Assembly: GCF_014199195.1 (NCBI RefSeq)
Contig: NZ_JACIJE010000013.1
Coordinates: 18,140-82,139, forward strand
Direction: 5' to 3'
From: Neoroseomonas alkaliterrae
GTDB lineage: Bacteria > Pseudomonadota > Alphaproteobacteria > Acetobacterales > Acetobacteraceae
DNA length: 64,000 bases
Below, piece after piece: positions 36,491 through 47,261 of the stretch. Position numbers and translations under genes: made by a program. Every line of letters starts with the position of its first letter. Within the stretch, counting starts at the first letter, position 1. The notes under the pieces were generated by a model, which was not told the origin of the DNA, ran no database searches, and saw nothing but the letters and a program-made list of their open reading frames with translations.

Positions 36491-38077
36491 ATGCCGGCCG
36501 GCCATGCAGGGTCGGCCCGCGCGCGCACCGCCGAGGCGGATGGCGAGCCGCGCGCCGAGGCCGCCGAGGCGGAAGCCCGCGCGGCGGAGCCCGAGGCGGC
36601 GCTGAGCCTCGAATTCGTGCTGCCGCCCGAGGCCGCCGCGCGGTTCGGGCGGCAGGCCGCGGTGTCGCGCTGGCGCGTGGGGCGCGCACGCAGCCTGCCG
36701 GGCGACCGGATCTGGTTCGACACGCCGGAGGGCACGCTCGCCGCCCAGGGCCTGATCGTGGAGGCGCCCGCCCGGGGGCCGCGGCGGCTGTTGCGCATCC
36801 GGCCCGAAGCCGCCGGCCCCTGGCATCCCGGCCAGCCCGCCTCGGTGCTGCGCGAACTCGCCGCCGATGCCGTGCCGGAGGAGGCGGAGGGCGGCGGCCT
36901 CGCGGCCATCGCCGCCTTCGCCGGCCGCGAGCACGCCTATCGCCTCGCCCCGCCGGAGGGGGCGGTCGAGGCGCGGCTGCTCACGGGCGAGATCCGCAGC
37001 GTCGCCGCGCAGCGGCCGGCGGCGCGGCTGACGCTCTCCGGGGCGCCGGCGGCGGTGCTCGCCGTGGCGCGGGCGCTGGCGGCGGACCTGCCCATGCTGC
37101 CGCCCACGGCCAACCTCGCCGAGGAAGGGCGGGCGCTGGCGGCCGGCGCCCCGGCGCGGCCCTTCCGCCAGGGGGCGCCGGACACCTCGGCCGCGACGAC
37201 GGCCGAGGAGGCCTTCCGCCACGCCATCGGCCACCTGCTCGAGGTGGTGCGGCAATGCACCGCGCGCATCGCGCCCGAGGCGACGCCCGAGCCGGTGCAC
37301 CAGGCGCGGGTCGCGCTGCGCCGGCTGCGCTCGGTGTTCCGCGTGTTCCGCCGCGCGACCGACTGCGCCGCGCTGCGCGCGCTGGATGGACGGCTGCGCG
37401 AGGTGCTCGCGGTGCTGGGGCCGGCGCGTGATTGGGACGTGTTCCTCGGCGGCATCGCGGCCGATGTCGCCGCCGCCTTCCCCGGCGACCGCCGCATCGA
37501 GGCGCTGCTGCGGGCCGCGGCGAAGGAGCGCGAGGCGGCCTATGCCGCGGTTGAGCGGATGCTGGAGGGCGCGGCCTGGCGGATGCTGCTGCTCGACGCG
37601 CTCGAGGTCCTGCTACTGCGCCCCTGGCGGGAGGGTGCCGAGGAGGCGCGGCGGGAGGTCCTCGACGCCCCGGCCACGGATTTCGGCCGCGAGATCCTGG
37701 ACCGTCGCTGGACCAGGCTGCGCCGCGCGGGCGAGGACTTCGCGAGCCTGACGGCCGAGGAACTGCACGAGCTGCGCCTGGACGGCAAGCGGCTGCGCTA
37801 CGCGGCGGAACTCTTCGCGCCGCTCTTCGGCCCCAAGGCCGGGCGCCGCTTCCTGCGCCGGCTGGCGGCGCTGCAGGACGGGCTCGGCCTCGCGAATGAC
37901 GCGGCCGTGGCGCGCGGGCTCGTCGCCCGCCTCGCGCGGCAGGGCGATGCCGGCCGGGCCTGGGCGGTCGGCGTGGTGGAGGGCTGGTCCGTGGCGCGCG
38001 TCGCGGCCGATCGTGGCGCGGCGCGCGAGGCCTGGGACCGTCTGCTGCGCAGGGATCGTTTCTGGTCAAGCGACTAG
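36491..38077 (+). CDS. CHAD domain protein with degenerate CYTH domain
   Basis: A 528-residue protein. The N-terminal part (about 38-215) resembles a CYTH/triphosphate-tunnel domain but lacks the ExExK signature (EFVLP instead), so it is probably inactive. The C-terminal CHAD domain (about 235-525) keeps the conserved basic motifs VHQARVALRRLRSVFRVFR and LHELRLDGKRLRYAAELF, used in other CHAD proteins to bind polyphosphate. The first 37 residues are Ala/Glu rich. The adjacent SixA-like phosphatase suggests a shared phosphate-related task, but this is inference. Confidence 0.88.
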   Translation: MPAGHAGSARARTAEADGEPRAEAAEAEARAAEPEAALSLEFVLPPEAAARFGRQAAVSRWRVGRARSLPGDRIWFDTPEGTLAAQGLIVEAPARGPRRLLRIRPEAAGPWHPGQPASVLRELAADAVPEEAEGGGLAAIAAFAGREHAYRLAPPEGAVEARLLTGEIRSVAAQRPAARLTLSGAPAAVLAVARALAADLPMLPPTANLAEEGRALAAGAPARPFRQGAPDTSAATTAEEAFRHAIGHLLEVVRQCTARIAPEATPEPVHQARVALRRLRSVFRVFRRATDCAALRALDGRLREVLAVLGPARDWDVFLGGIAADVAAAFPGDRRIEALLRAAAKEREAAYAAVERMLEGAAWRMLLLDALEVLLLRPWREGAEEARREVLDAPATDFGREILDRRWTRLRRAGEDFASLTAEELHELRLDGKRLRYAAELFAPLFGPKAGRRFLRRLAALQDGLGLANDAAVARGLVARLARQGDAGRAWAVGVVEGWSVARVAADRGAAREAWDRLLRRDRFWSSD

Positions 38078-38191
38078 GCCGGATTGTTGCAACGACCGCT
38101 GACGCATCGGCGCCGCAACTCCGCGTGCAGAGCGCGAAAACTCGGCCATCCCCGGTTGCGGATGCGCGCCGGGTCGGTTTAACCAACCGCC

Positions 38192-38749
38192 GTGCTTGAA
38201 CGACGGCGCATCTTCAAAGGCCGCAGGACCCGCCCGCGCATGCGCGGCGCGGCGCTTCTGTTGTCCTCGGCAGTGGCCCTGCCGCTGGTCATCGCCCTGG
38301 GCCTGCCCTCGAACCTGTTCGGATCGGCCCCGGCCGACCGTCAATGGGCGGCGGATGCGCCGGATATCCGCATCGTGGATGGCGAGACGCTCGCCCTGGG
38401 CGAGCGGGTGGTCCGGCTCTCCGGCATCGCGGCGCCGACGCGCGGGGAGCGCTGCCAGCGCCCCGACGGCCAGGCCTTCGATTGCGGCGGCCAGGCGACG
38501 GCCGCGCTGACGCGCATGGTCGCGGGCCGCGCCGTGTCCTGCCGCATCGTGGGGCGGGACGGCTTCGGGCGCGGCATCGGCGAGTGCGAGGCGAACGGGC
38601 TCGACCTCGGCGGCAGGCTCGTCGCGGATGGCTATGCGGTGGCCACCGGCGGCGCGCTGCGCACGGCCGAGCACGCGGCCCGCAGCGCCGGCCGCGGCCT
38701 CTGGGCCTATGGCGCGGGCGCACCGCAGGAGTGGCACGGGCGCGACTGA
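38192..38749 (+). CDS. Thermonuclease-fold protein with altered active site
   Basis: A 185-residue protein with an N-terminal hydrophobic segment (about residues 17-40, signal peptide or anchor) and a staphylococcal-nuclease-like domain. RIVDGETLALGERVVRLSGIAAP aligns with the SNase start, but Asp40 and Glu43 equivalents (I-D-A-P-E) read I-A-A-P-T, so nuclease activity is doubtful. DGFGRGIGECEANGLDLGGRLVADGYA keeps the rest of the fold. Start is GTG 38192; ATG 38240 (MRGAALLL) would give a more usual signal peptide. Confidence 0.75.
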   Translation: MLERRRIFKGRRTRPRMRGAALLLSSAVALPLVIALGLPSNLFGSAPADRQWAADAPDIRIVDGETLALGERVVRLSGIAAPTRGERCQRPDGQAFDCGGQATAALTRMVAGRAVSCRIVGRDGFGRGIGECEANGLDLGGRLVADGYAVATGGALRTAEHAARSAGRGLWAYGAGAPQEWHGRD

Positions 38750-38766
38750 CGCGCCCCGCCGCCGGT

Positions 38767-38795
38767 TTGCCAGGGTCCACGCCCGCCGTTATCTT
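38767..38795 (+). promoter_or_regulatory. Putative sigma-70 promoter of gltA
   Basis: TTGCCA (38767-38772) and TATCTT (38790-38795) are spaced 17 bases apart, with the hexamers about 70-95 bases before the gltA start. That would leave a leader of about 60 bases. Confidence 0.5.
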
Positions 38796-38863
38796 GCACT
38801 GCATCACGAGAGGGCCTGCGCGCGGGACGCGCCGGCCCCGAAGGGTTTGAGGACGTTCCCGAC

Positions 38864-40171
38864 ATGAGCAGCAAGGTCACCGGCTCCATCACGGTCACGA
38901 TGGAGGGTTCCAACAAGAGCACCACGCTTCCGCTGCTCGGGGGGACGCTCGGCCCGCAGGTGGCCGACATCCGCAAGCTCTACGGCGAGCTCGGCATCTT
39001 CACCTACGACCCCGGCTACGGCGCCACCGCCTCCTGCGAGAGCACCATCACCTACATCGACGGCGACGAGGGCGTGCTGCTCTACCGCGGCTACCCGATC
39101 GAGCAGCTGGCGGAGAAATCCACCTTCCTCGAGGTCGCCTACCTGCTGCTGAACGGGGAACTGCCCACCAAGGCGCAGTACGCCGAGTTCGACACCGGCG
39201 TGACACGCCACACCATGCTGCACGAGCAGCTCCGGCGCTTCTTCGACGGCTTCCGCCGCGACGCCCACCCGATGGCGGTGATGTGCGGCGTGGTCGGCGC
39301 CATGGCCGCCTTCTACCACGACAACCTGAACATCAACGACCCCGAGCAGCGCCGCATCGCGGCCTTCCGCCTGATCGCGAAGGTGCCGACCATCGCGGCC
39401 TGGGCCTACAAGTACTCGATCGGCCAGCCCTTCATGTACCCCAGGAACGACCTCGGCTATGCCGAGAACTTCCTCTACATGCTCAACGCCGTCCCGGCCG
39501 AGCCCTGGGTGAACAACCCGATCCTCTCGCGCGCGATGGACCGCATCCTGATCCTGCATGCGGACCACGAGCAGAACGCCTCGACCTCCACCGTGCGCCT
39601 GGCCGGCTCGACCGGCGCCAACCCCTTCGCCTGCATCGCCGCCGGCATCGCCGCGCTGTGGGGCCCGGCGCATGGCGGCGCGAACGAGGCGGTGCTCAAG
39701 ATGCTCGCCGAGATCGGCAAGCCCGAGAACATCCCCGCCTTCATCCGCGAGGTGAAGGACAAGAACTCCCACACCAAGCTCATGGGCTTCGGGCACCGGG
39801 TCTACAAGAACTTCGACCCGCGCGCGAAGATCATGAAGGAGACCTGCCACGAGGTGCTGGCCGAGCTCGGCATCAAGAACGAGCCGCTGCTCGACATGGC
39901 GATGGAGATGGAGCGGATCGCGCTCTCGGACGACTACTTCATCAGCCGCAAGCTCTACCCGAACGTCGATTTCTATTCGGGCATCATCCTCAAGGCGATG
40001 GGCATCCCGACGCAGATGTTCACCGTGCTGTTCGCCGTCGCCCGCACCGTGGGCTGGGTGAGCCAGTGGAAGGAGCTGATCGAGGATCCCTCCCAGCGCA
40101 TCGGCCGGCCGCGCCAGATCTACACCGGGCCGGCGGCGCGCGACTTCGTGCCGATGGACCGCCGCGGCTGA
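38864..40171 (+). CDS. gltA: Citrate synthase (type II)
   Basis: Condenses acetyl-CoA and oxaloacetate to citrate, the entry step of the TCA cycle. The 435-residue length and motif order fit the hexameric type II enzyme: N-terminal beta domain, [17 protein letters not shown], the active-site region [46 protein letters not shown] and the catalytic-aspartate segment [16 protein letters not shown]. All catalytic regions are intact. ATG 38864 follows GAGGACG. Single gene, with its own predicted promoter. Confidence 0.97.
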   Translation: MSSKVTGSITVTMEGSNKSTTLPLLGGTLGPQVADIRKLYGELGIFTYDPGYGATASCESTITYIDGDEGVLLYRGYPIEQLAEKSTFLEVAYLLLNGELPTKAQYAEFDTGVTRHTMLHEQLRRFFDGFRRDAHPMAVMCGVVGAMAAFYHDNLNINDPEQRRIAAFRLIAKVPTIAAWAYKYSIGQPFMYPRNDLGYAENFLYMLNAVPAEPWVNNPILSRAMDRILILHADHEQNASTSTVRLAGSTGANPFACIAAGIAALWGPAHGGANEAVLKMLAEIGKPENIPAFIREVKDKNSHTKLMGFGHRVYKNFDPRAKIMKETCHEVLAELGIKNEPLLDMAMEMERIALSDDYFISRKLYPNVDFYSGIILKAMGIPTQMFTVLFAVARTVGWVSQWKELIEDPSQRIGRPRQIYTGPAARDFVPMDRRG

Positions 40172-40265
40172 CACGCCGCGCCGCGCGGATGGACGCGGCC
40201 GGCCCCGCTTTCCGGCGGAGGCCGGGCTGCCCTAGGTTGTGTCCGGCACCCCCGGAGGAACCGTC

Positions 40266-41660
40266 TTGGCGGCCTATGACCCGCGCGGCTTCCGCGCCCC
40301 GACCTTCCACGACGCCACCCCGCGGTTCCGCGACGGCAGCGACACCCCGCGCGCGTATCTGGAGCGCTGCCTCGAGGCGATCGCGGCGCGCGAGCCGGTG
40401 GTGCGCGCCTGGGTCGTGCTGAACCAGGAGGGCGCGCGCGAAGCCGCCGACGCCAGCACCGCGCGCTGGAAGGCCGGCCGCCCGCTCTCGCCCATCGACG
40501 GCATGCCCATCGGGATCAAGGACCTGCTCGAGACGCGCGACATGCCGACGCAGATGGGCTGCCCGGCCTATCGCGGGAACTTCCCGAAGCGCGACAACGC
40601 CGCGGTCTGGGCGCTGCGGCAGGCGGGCGCCGTGGTGCTCGGCAAGACCGTGACCACCGAGCTCGGCGGCGCGCATCCGGGGCCCACCACCAACCCCTTC
40701 GACCAGCGGCGCACGCCGGGCGGCTCGTCGTCGGGCTCGGCGGCGGCGGTGGCGGCGGGGATGGTGCCTGCCGCACTCGGCACGCAGGTCGGCGGCTCGG
40801 TGATCCGGCCCGCCTCCTATTGCGGGAATTTCGCGCTCAAGCCGAGCCAGGGCGGGATCAACCGCGGCGAGCGCCAGGCCACCAGCATGAGCACCACCGG
40901 CATCCATGCCGGCTCGATCGAGGACATGTGGCAGGTGGCCATCGAGATCGCGCGGCGCGCCGGCGGCGACCCCGGCCGCCCGCCGCTGACGGGCCCCGCC
41001 GCGCCGCCCGCGGCGCGCAGGCCGATGGTGCTCGGCGTCATGGAGACGGAGGGCTGGGCGGCGCTCGACGATGCCAGCCGCTCCGTCTTCGAGCAGGTGG
41101 TGGAGGCGCTGCGCGCCCAGGGCGTGACCGTGCTGCGCCGGGGCGACCATCCGCTGCTCGCGGCCTTCGAGGACGCGCTCATCGGCATGCAGGCCATGAC
41201 CGGCGCGATCACGGCCTGGGAGAACCACTGGCTGTTCCGCAACCTGGTGGCGCAGGACCCGGATGCCATCAGCGCGCGCAGCAAGGCCGTGCTGGCCATG
41301 GCCGAGGCGATGACGCCCGAGGATTACCGCCTGCGGCTGCTGCAGCGCGAGGAGGTCCGCGGCCGCCACGCGGCGCTTGCCCCGGTGGTCGAGGCGCTGA
41401 TCGCCCCGGCCTCGCCGGGCCCGGCGCCGTTCTGGGCGGGCGACGTGCCCGGCCAGCCGCTGAAGGCCCGGCCGACCGGGGATGCGGTGTTCAACACGCC
41501 GAGTTCCGGCCTCGGCGCGCCGGCGGTGACGGTGCCGCTCTGCGCCGTGGACGGGATGCCGATGGGCATCCAGGTCATGGCCCAGCCGCAGATGGACGCG
41601 CAGGCGACCGCCATCGCGCGCTGGATGGCGGGCGCGATCGCGCCGGTGGTGGTGGCATGA
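40266..41660 (+). CDS. Amidase (amidase-signature family)
   Basis: An amidase-signature hydrolase of about 464 residues. The Ser-cisSer-Lys triad regions are visible: Lys in PIGIKDLLETR, the GGSSSGSAAAVAAG glycine/serine loop, and GTQVGGSVIRPASYCG with the nucleophilic serine. Substrates in this family range from amides to aryl-acyl and amidated tRNA, and the target is unknown. I chose TTG 40266, with GGAGG at 40254-40258, spacing 7. A GTG at 40239 lies in frame upstream but lacks a signal. Confidence 0.9.
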   Translation: MAAYDPRGFRAPTFHDATPRFRDGSDTPRAYLERCLEAIAAREPVVRAWVVLNQEGAREAADASTARWKAGRPLSPIDGMPIGIKDLLETRDMPTQMGCPAYRGNFPKRDNAAVWALRQAGAVVLGKTVTTELGGAHPGPTTNPFDQRRTPGGSSSGSAAAVAAGMVPAALGTQVGGSVIRPASYCGNFALKPSQGGINRGERQATSMSTTGIHAGSIEDMWQVAIEIARRAGGDPGRPPLTGPAAPPAARRPMVLGVMETEGWAALDDASRSVFEQVVEALRAQGVTVLRRGDHPLLAAFEDALIGMQAMTGAITAWENHWLFRNLVAQDPDAISARSKAVLAMAEAMTPEDYRLRLLQREEVRGRHAALAPVVEALIAPASPGPAPFWAGDVPGQPLKARPTGDAVFNTPSSGLGAPAVTVPLCAVDGMPMGIQVMAQPQMDAQATAIARWMAGAIAPVVVA

Positions 41661-41697
41661 GGCGCGCCCGCAGGCCCGCGGTCGCTCCGCGGGGGCC

Positions 41698-43275
41698 ATG
41701 AGCGCAGGCGCGGCCGGCACGCCGGCGGGCGCTCCGGCGCATCAGGCCGATGCCGCCCCCGCCGCTCCGATGGGGGACTTCGACATCCTCGTCGTCGGCG
41801 GCGGCATCAATGGCTGCGGCATCGCGCGCGACCTCGCCGGGCGCGGCTTCCGCGTCTGCCTGCTCGAGCGCGGCGACCTTGCCGGGGCCACCTCCTCGGC
41901 CTCGACCAAGCTGATCCATGGCGGGCTGCGCTACCTCGAGCACTACGAGTTCCGCCTGGTGCGCGAGGCGCTGGCCGAGCGGGAGGTGATGCTGCGCATC
42001 GCCCCGCACATCGTCTGGCCGATGCGCTTCGTGCTGCCGCACCGGCCCGAGATGCGGCCGCGCTGGCTGATCCGCGCCGGGCTGTTCCTCTACGACCGAC
42101 TGGCCCGGCGCGTGAGCCTGCCCGGCCACGAGGCGATCGACTGCCGCGCGCATCCCTATGGCGCGCCGCTCGCTGCCCCGATCACCCATGCCTTCGCCTA
42201 TTCGGATTGCTGGGTCGAGGATGCGCGCCTCGTGCTGCTGAACGCGCGCGATGCGGCACGGCGCGGCGCGACGATCCTGACGCGCACCGCCCTGGTGACG
42301 GCCCGCCGCGCCGACGGGAGATGGGAGGCGAGCGCGGAGCGCGCCGACGGTCGGCGCATCGCCCTCGGCGCGCGCGCCATCGTCAATGCGGCGGGCCCCT
42401 GGGCGGCGGAGATGCTCGGCCGCGCCGGGCGCAACTCCCGCGGCCGGGTCAGGCTGGTCAAGGGCAGCCACATCGTCGTCCCGGCCCTGCACGACGGCCC
42501 GCAGGCCTATCTGCTGCAGAACCACGACCGCCGGGTCGTCTTCGTCATCCCTTACGAACGGCGCTTCTCGCTGATCGGCACCACCGACATCCCCTTCGAG
42601 GGCGATGCCCGCGCGGCGCGCGCCGAGGAGGACGAGATCGCCTATCTCTGCGCCGCCGTCGCCGCCCAGTTCCGCCGCGCGCCGCGGCCCGCGGACGTCG
42701 TCTGGACCTACAGCGGCGTCCGCCCGCTCTACGACGACGGCGCCGCCGATGCCTCCTCCGTGACGCGGGACTATTTGCTCGAACTCGATGCGCCGGGCGG
42801 GGCCGCGCCTATCCTCTCGGTGTTCGGCGGCAAGATCACCACCTACCGGCGGCTCGCGGAGGAGGCGGTAGGGCTGCTCGCCAAGGCGCTCGGCATGCCC
42901 GCGGGCACCGGCTGGACCGCGACGGCCCCGCTGCCCGGCGGGGATCTCGGCCCGGGCGGCCTCGCCGCCTTCGAGGCCGAGGCCGCGCGCCGCCACCCCT
43001 GGCTGCCGGCCGAGGATCTCGCGCGCATGGTCCGCTGCTACGGGAGCGAACTGGAGGATGTGCTGGGCGGCGCGACATCCCCCGCCGGGCTGGGCGCGCC
43101 GCTCGGGGCCGGGCTGACCGAGCGCGAACTCGACTGGATGCGGCGCCACGAATGGGCCGCGACCGCGGAGGATGTGCTGTGGCGGCGCACCAAGCTCGGG
43201 CTGCGCATGAGCGCGGCGGAGCAGGCCGCGCTTGCGGCGCGCATGGAAGCGGCGGCGCAGGGCGAGACGTGCTGA
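41698..43275 (+). CDS. glpD: Aerobic glycerol-3-phosphate dehydrogenase (GlpD-like)
   Basis: A membrane-associated flavoprotein (525 residues) that oxidises sn-glycerol 3-phosphate to DHAP and passes electrons to quinone. The FAD-binding segment DILVVGGGINGCGIARDLAGRGF and the family signature STKLIHGGLRYLEHYEFRLVREAL are clear, with SLIGTTDIPFEGD and PILSVFGGKITTYRRLAEE. The start could be ATG 41698 or ATG 41770 (MGDFDILVV); the first adds an Ala/Pro-rich tail. It is 37 bases after the amidase stop, which may be chance. No glycerol kinase or facilitator is near. Confidence 0.9.
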   Translation: MSAGAAGTPAGAPAHQADAAPAAPMGDFDILVVGGGINGCGIARDLAGRGFRVCLLERGDLAGATSSASTKLIHGGLRYLEHYEFRLVREALAEREVMLRIAPHIVWPMRFVLPHRPEMRPRWLIRAGLFLYDRLARRVSLPGHEAIDCRAHPYGAPLAAPITHAFAYSDCWVEDARLVLLNARDAARRGATILTRTALVTARRADGRWEASAERADGRRIALGARAIVNAAGPWAAEMLGRAGRNSRGRVRLVKGSHIVVPALHDGPQAYLLQNHDRRVVFVIPYERRFSLIGTTDIPFEGDARAARAEEDEIAYLCAAVAAQFRRAPRPADVVWTYSGVRPLYDDGAADASSVTRDYLLELDAPGGAAPILSVFGGKITTYRRLAEEAVGLLAKALGMPAGTGWTATAPLPGGDLGPGGLAAFEAEAARRHPWLPAEDLARMVRCYGSELEDVLGGATSPAGLGAPLGAGLTERELDWMRRHEWAATAEDVLWRRTKLGLRMSAAEQAALAARMEAAAQGETC

Positions 43276-43431
43276 AGGCCCCGCCGGAGCGCGCTCGCGC
43301 CGGTCTCGGGTGGGGGGGATGGACCTCCGGCGGCGCGGCGGCCTAGCCTGTCGGTTGTGAAAGCACCGGACCGGCCCTTGCCGGGCCAAGGGCCCGCAGC
43401 GACGGGCTGCGCGGGGAGTGGAAAGCGACCA

Positions 43432-44301
43432 ATGACGGATATCCGATACCTGGCGCCGCAAACGCTGGACGAAGCGGTCGGCGCCTATGCCGCCGCGGCC
43501 GGCGCGGCGCGCATCCTGGCCGGCGGCACCGACCTGCTGGTGCAGATGCGCGCCGGCGTGGCCAAGCCCGGCACCATCATCGACATCAAGAAGATCGCGG
43601 AGATGACCGCGATCGAGGATCTCGGCGGCGGCGCCTTCCGCATCGGCGCCGCGGTCCCCGGCGCCGTGCTCGCCGAGCATCCGACCTTCGGCAAGGCCTG
43701 GCCGGGCGTGCTGGAGGCGATCAACCTGATCGGCTCGAAGCAGGTGCAGGGCCGCGCCTCGCCGGGCGGCAACCTGTGCAACGCCTCCCCCGCCGGGGAC
43801 AGCGTGCCGGCGATGGTCGCCGCCGGCGCCAGGGTGACGGTGCAGGGGCCGGCGGGCCGGCGCGAGATGCCGGTCGAGGCGGTGCCGGCGGGCCCGGGCC
43901 GCACCACCCTCGCGCCGGGCGAGATCCTCGTCTCCTTCACCCTGCCGCCGCGGCCGAAAGGCTCGGGCGATGCCTATCTGCGCATGATCCCGCGCACCGA
44001 GATGGACATCGCGGTGGTCGGCTGCGCGGTGAACCTGACGCTCGAGGGCGGCGTGGTGAAGGCCGCGCGCGTCAGCCTCGGCGCGGTCGCGCCGACGGTG
44101 CTGCTGGTCGAGGAGGCCGCGCGCGCGCTGATCGGCACGCGACTCGACGATGCCGCGCTGGAAGCGGCGGCCGCCGCCTGCCGGGCGGCCTGCAAGCCCA
44201 TCAACGACAAGCGCGGCACGATCGCCTACCGGACCAAGGTGGCGGGCGTGCTGCTCAAGCGCACGGCCGCGATCGCCGCGCAGCGCGCCGGAGGGAACTG
44301 A
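43432..44301 (+). CDS. Molybdenum hydroxylase FAD-binding medium subunit
   Basis: FAD subunit (289 residues) of a xanthine-oxidase-family hydroxylase. ARILAGGTDLLVQMRAG is the FAD-binding motif and the region QGRASPGGNLCNASPAGDSVP is the second flavin loop. Electrons pass from the molybdenum subunit through the iron-sulfur subunit to this FAD. First gene of an M-S-L operon; GGAG precedes ATG 43432, and TAGCCT lies 83 bases upstream. Confidence 0.92.
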   Translation: MTDIRYLAPQTLDEAVGAYAAAAGAARILAGGTDLLVQMRAGVAKPGTIIDIKKIAEMTAIEDLGGGAFRIGAAVPGAVLAEHPTFGKAWPGVLEAINLIGSKQVQGRASPGGNLCNASPAGDSVPAMVAAGARVTVQGPAGRREMPVEAVPAGPGRTTLAPGEILVSFTLPPRPKGSGDAYLRMIPRTEMDIAVVGCAVNLTLEGGVVKAARVSLGAVAPTVLLVEEAARALIGTRLDDAALEAAAAACRAACKPINDKRGTIAYRTKVAGVLLKRTAAIAAQRAGGN

Positions 44302-44305
44302 GACC

Positions 44306-44784
44306 ATGGCGAAGATCCACGTTTCGGCGACGGTGAACGGGGAACCGGTGGAGTTCCTCTGCGACGCCTCCGCCTCGATGCTCGACGTGCTGCGCGGCCC
44401 GCTCGGCCTGACCGGCACGAAGGAGGGCTGCGGCTCGGGCGATTGCGGCGCCTGCTCCATCACGCTGGACGGGCGGCTGGTCTGCGCCTGCCTGATGCTC
44501 GCCGCCGAGGCCGAGGGCCGCGAGATCGGCACCATCGAGGGCATGGCCCAGGGCGACCACCTGCACCCGCTGCAGCAGAAGTTCCTGGAAATGGCCGCGC
44601 TGCAATGCGGCATCTGCACGCCCGGCGTGCTGATGGCCGCGCGCGCGCTGCTCGAGAAGAACCCCGACCCGACCGAGGAGGAGGTGCGCTTCGGCCTCGC
44701 CGGCAACCTCTGCCGCTGCACCGGCTACGACAAGATCGTGCGCGCCGTGCTCGAGACCGCCGCCGAGATGAGGAGGGCCGCCTG

Positions 44785-44785
<1 letters not shown>
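44306..44785 (+). CDS. Molybdenum hydroxylase [2Fe-2S] small subunit
   Basis: A 159-residue two-cluster subunit. The N-terminal plant-type cluster uses CGSGDCGACSITLDGRLVCAC, and the C-terminal cluster uses CGICTPGVLMAA with NLCRCTGYDKIVRAV. Both sets of cysteines are complete. It starts 4 bases after the FAD-subunit stop. The stop TGA overlaps the next ATG by one base. Confidence 0.95.
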
Positions 44786-47040
<2,255 letters not shown>

Positions 47041-47049
47041 GGGAACCGA

Positions 47050-47086
47050 CCGCGCGGCGCGAGCAAGGCCCGCTCGCGCCGCGCGG
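47050..47086 (+). terminator. Hairpin after the molybdenum hydroxylase operon
   Basis: A perfect 15-bp GC stem (47050-47064 with 47072-47086) and 7-base loop begins 10 bases after the stop codon. There is no T-run. It lies in the gap between this operon and the two-partner secretion locus. Confidence 0.5.
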
Positions 47087-47261
47087 GGTCGTCATTCATC
47101 GCGCCGCACCTGTGTCCGGCTGCCGCGCCGGCGCATCAGGTGCGCCCCGGATGCCACATGAGCATCCGGATGGTTACGGGCATCACACCTTCGGCTTCCG
47201 TGTGCTGACACAACCCCGCTAGATTCCTCTCGGATCGAACGGCGGCCGGAATCCGTAACCG

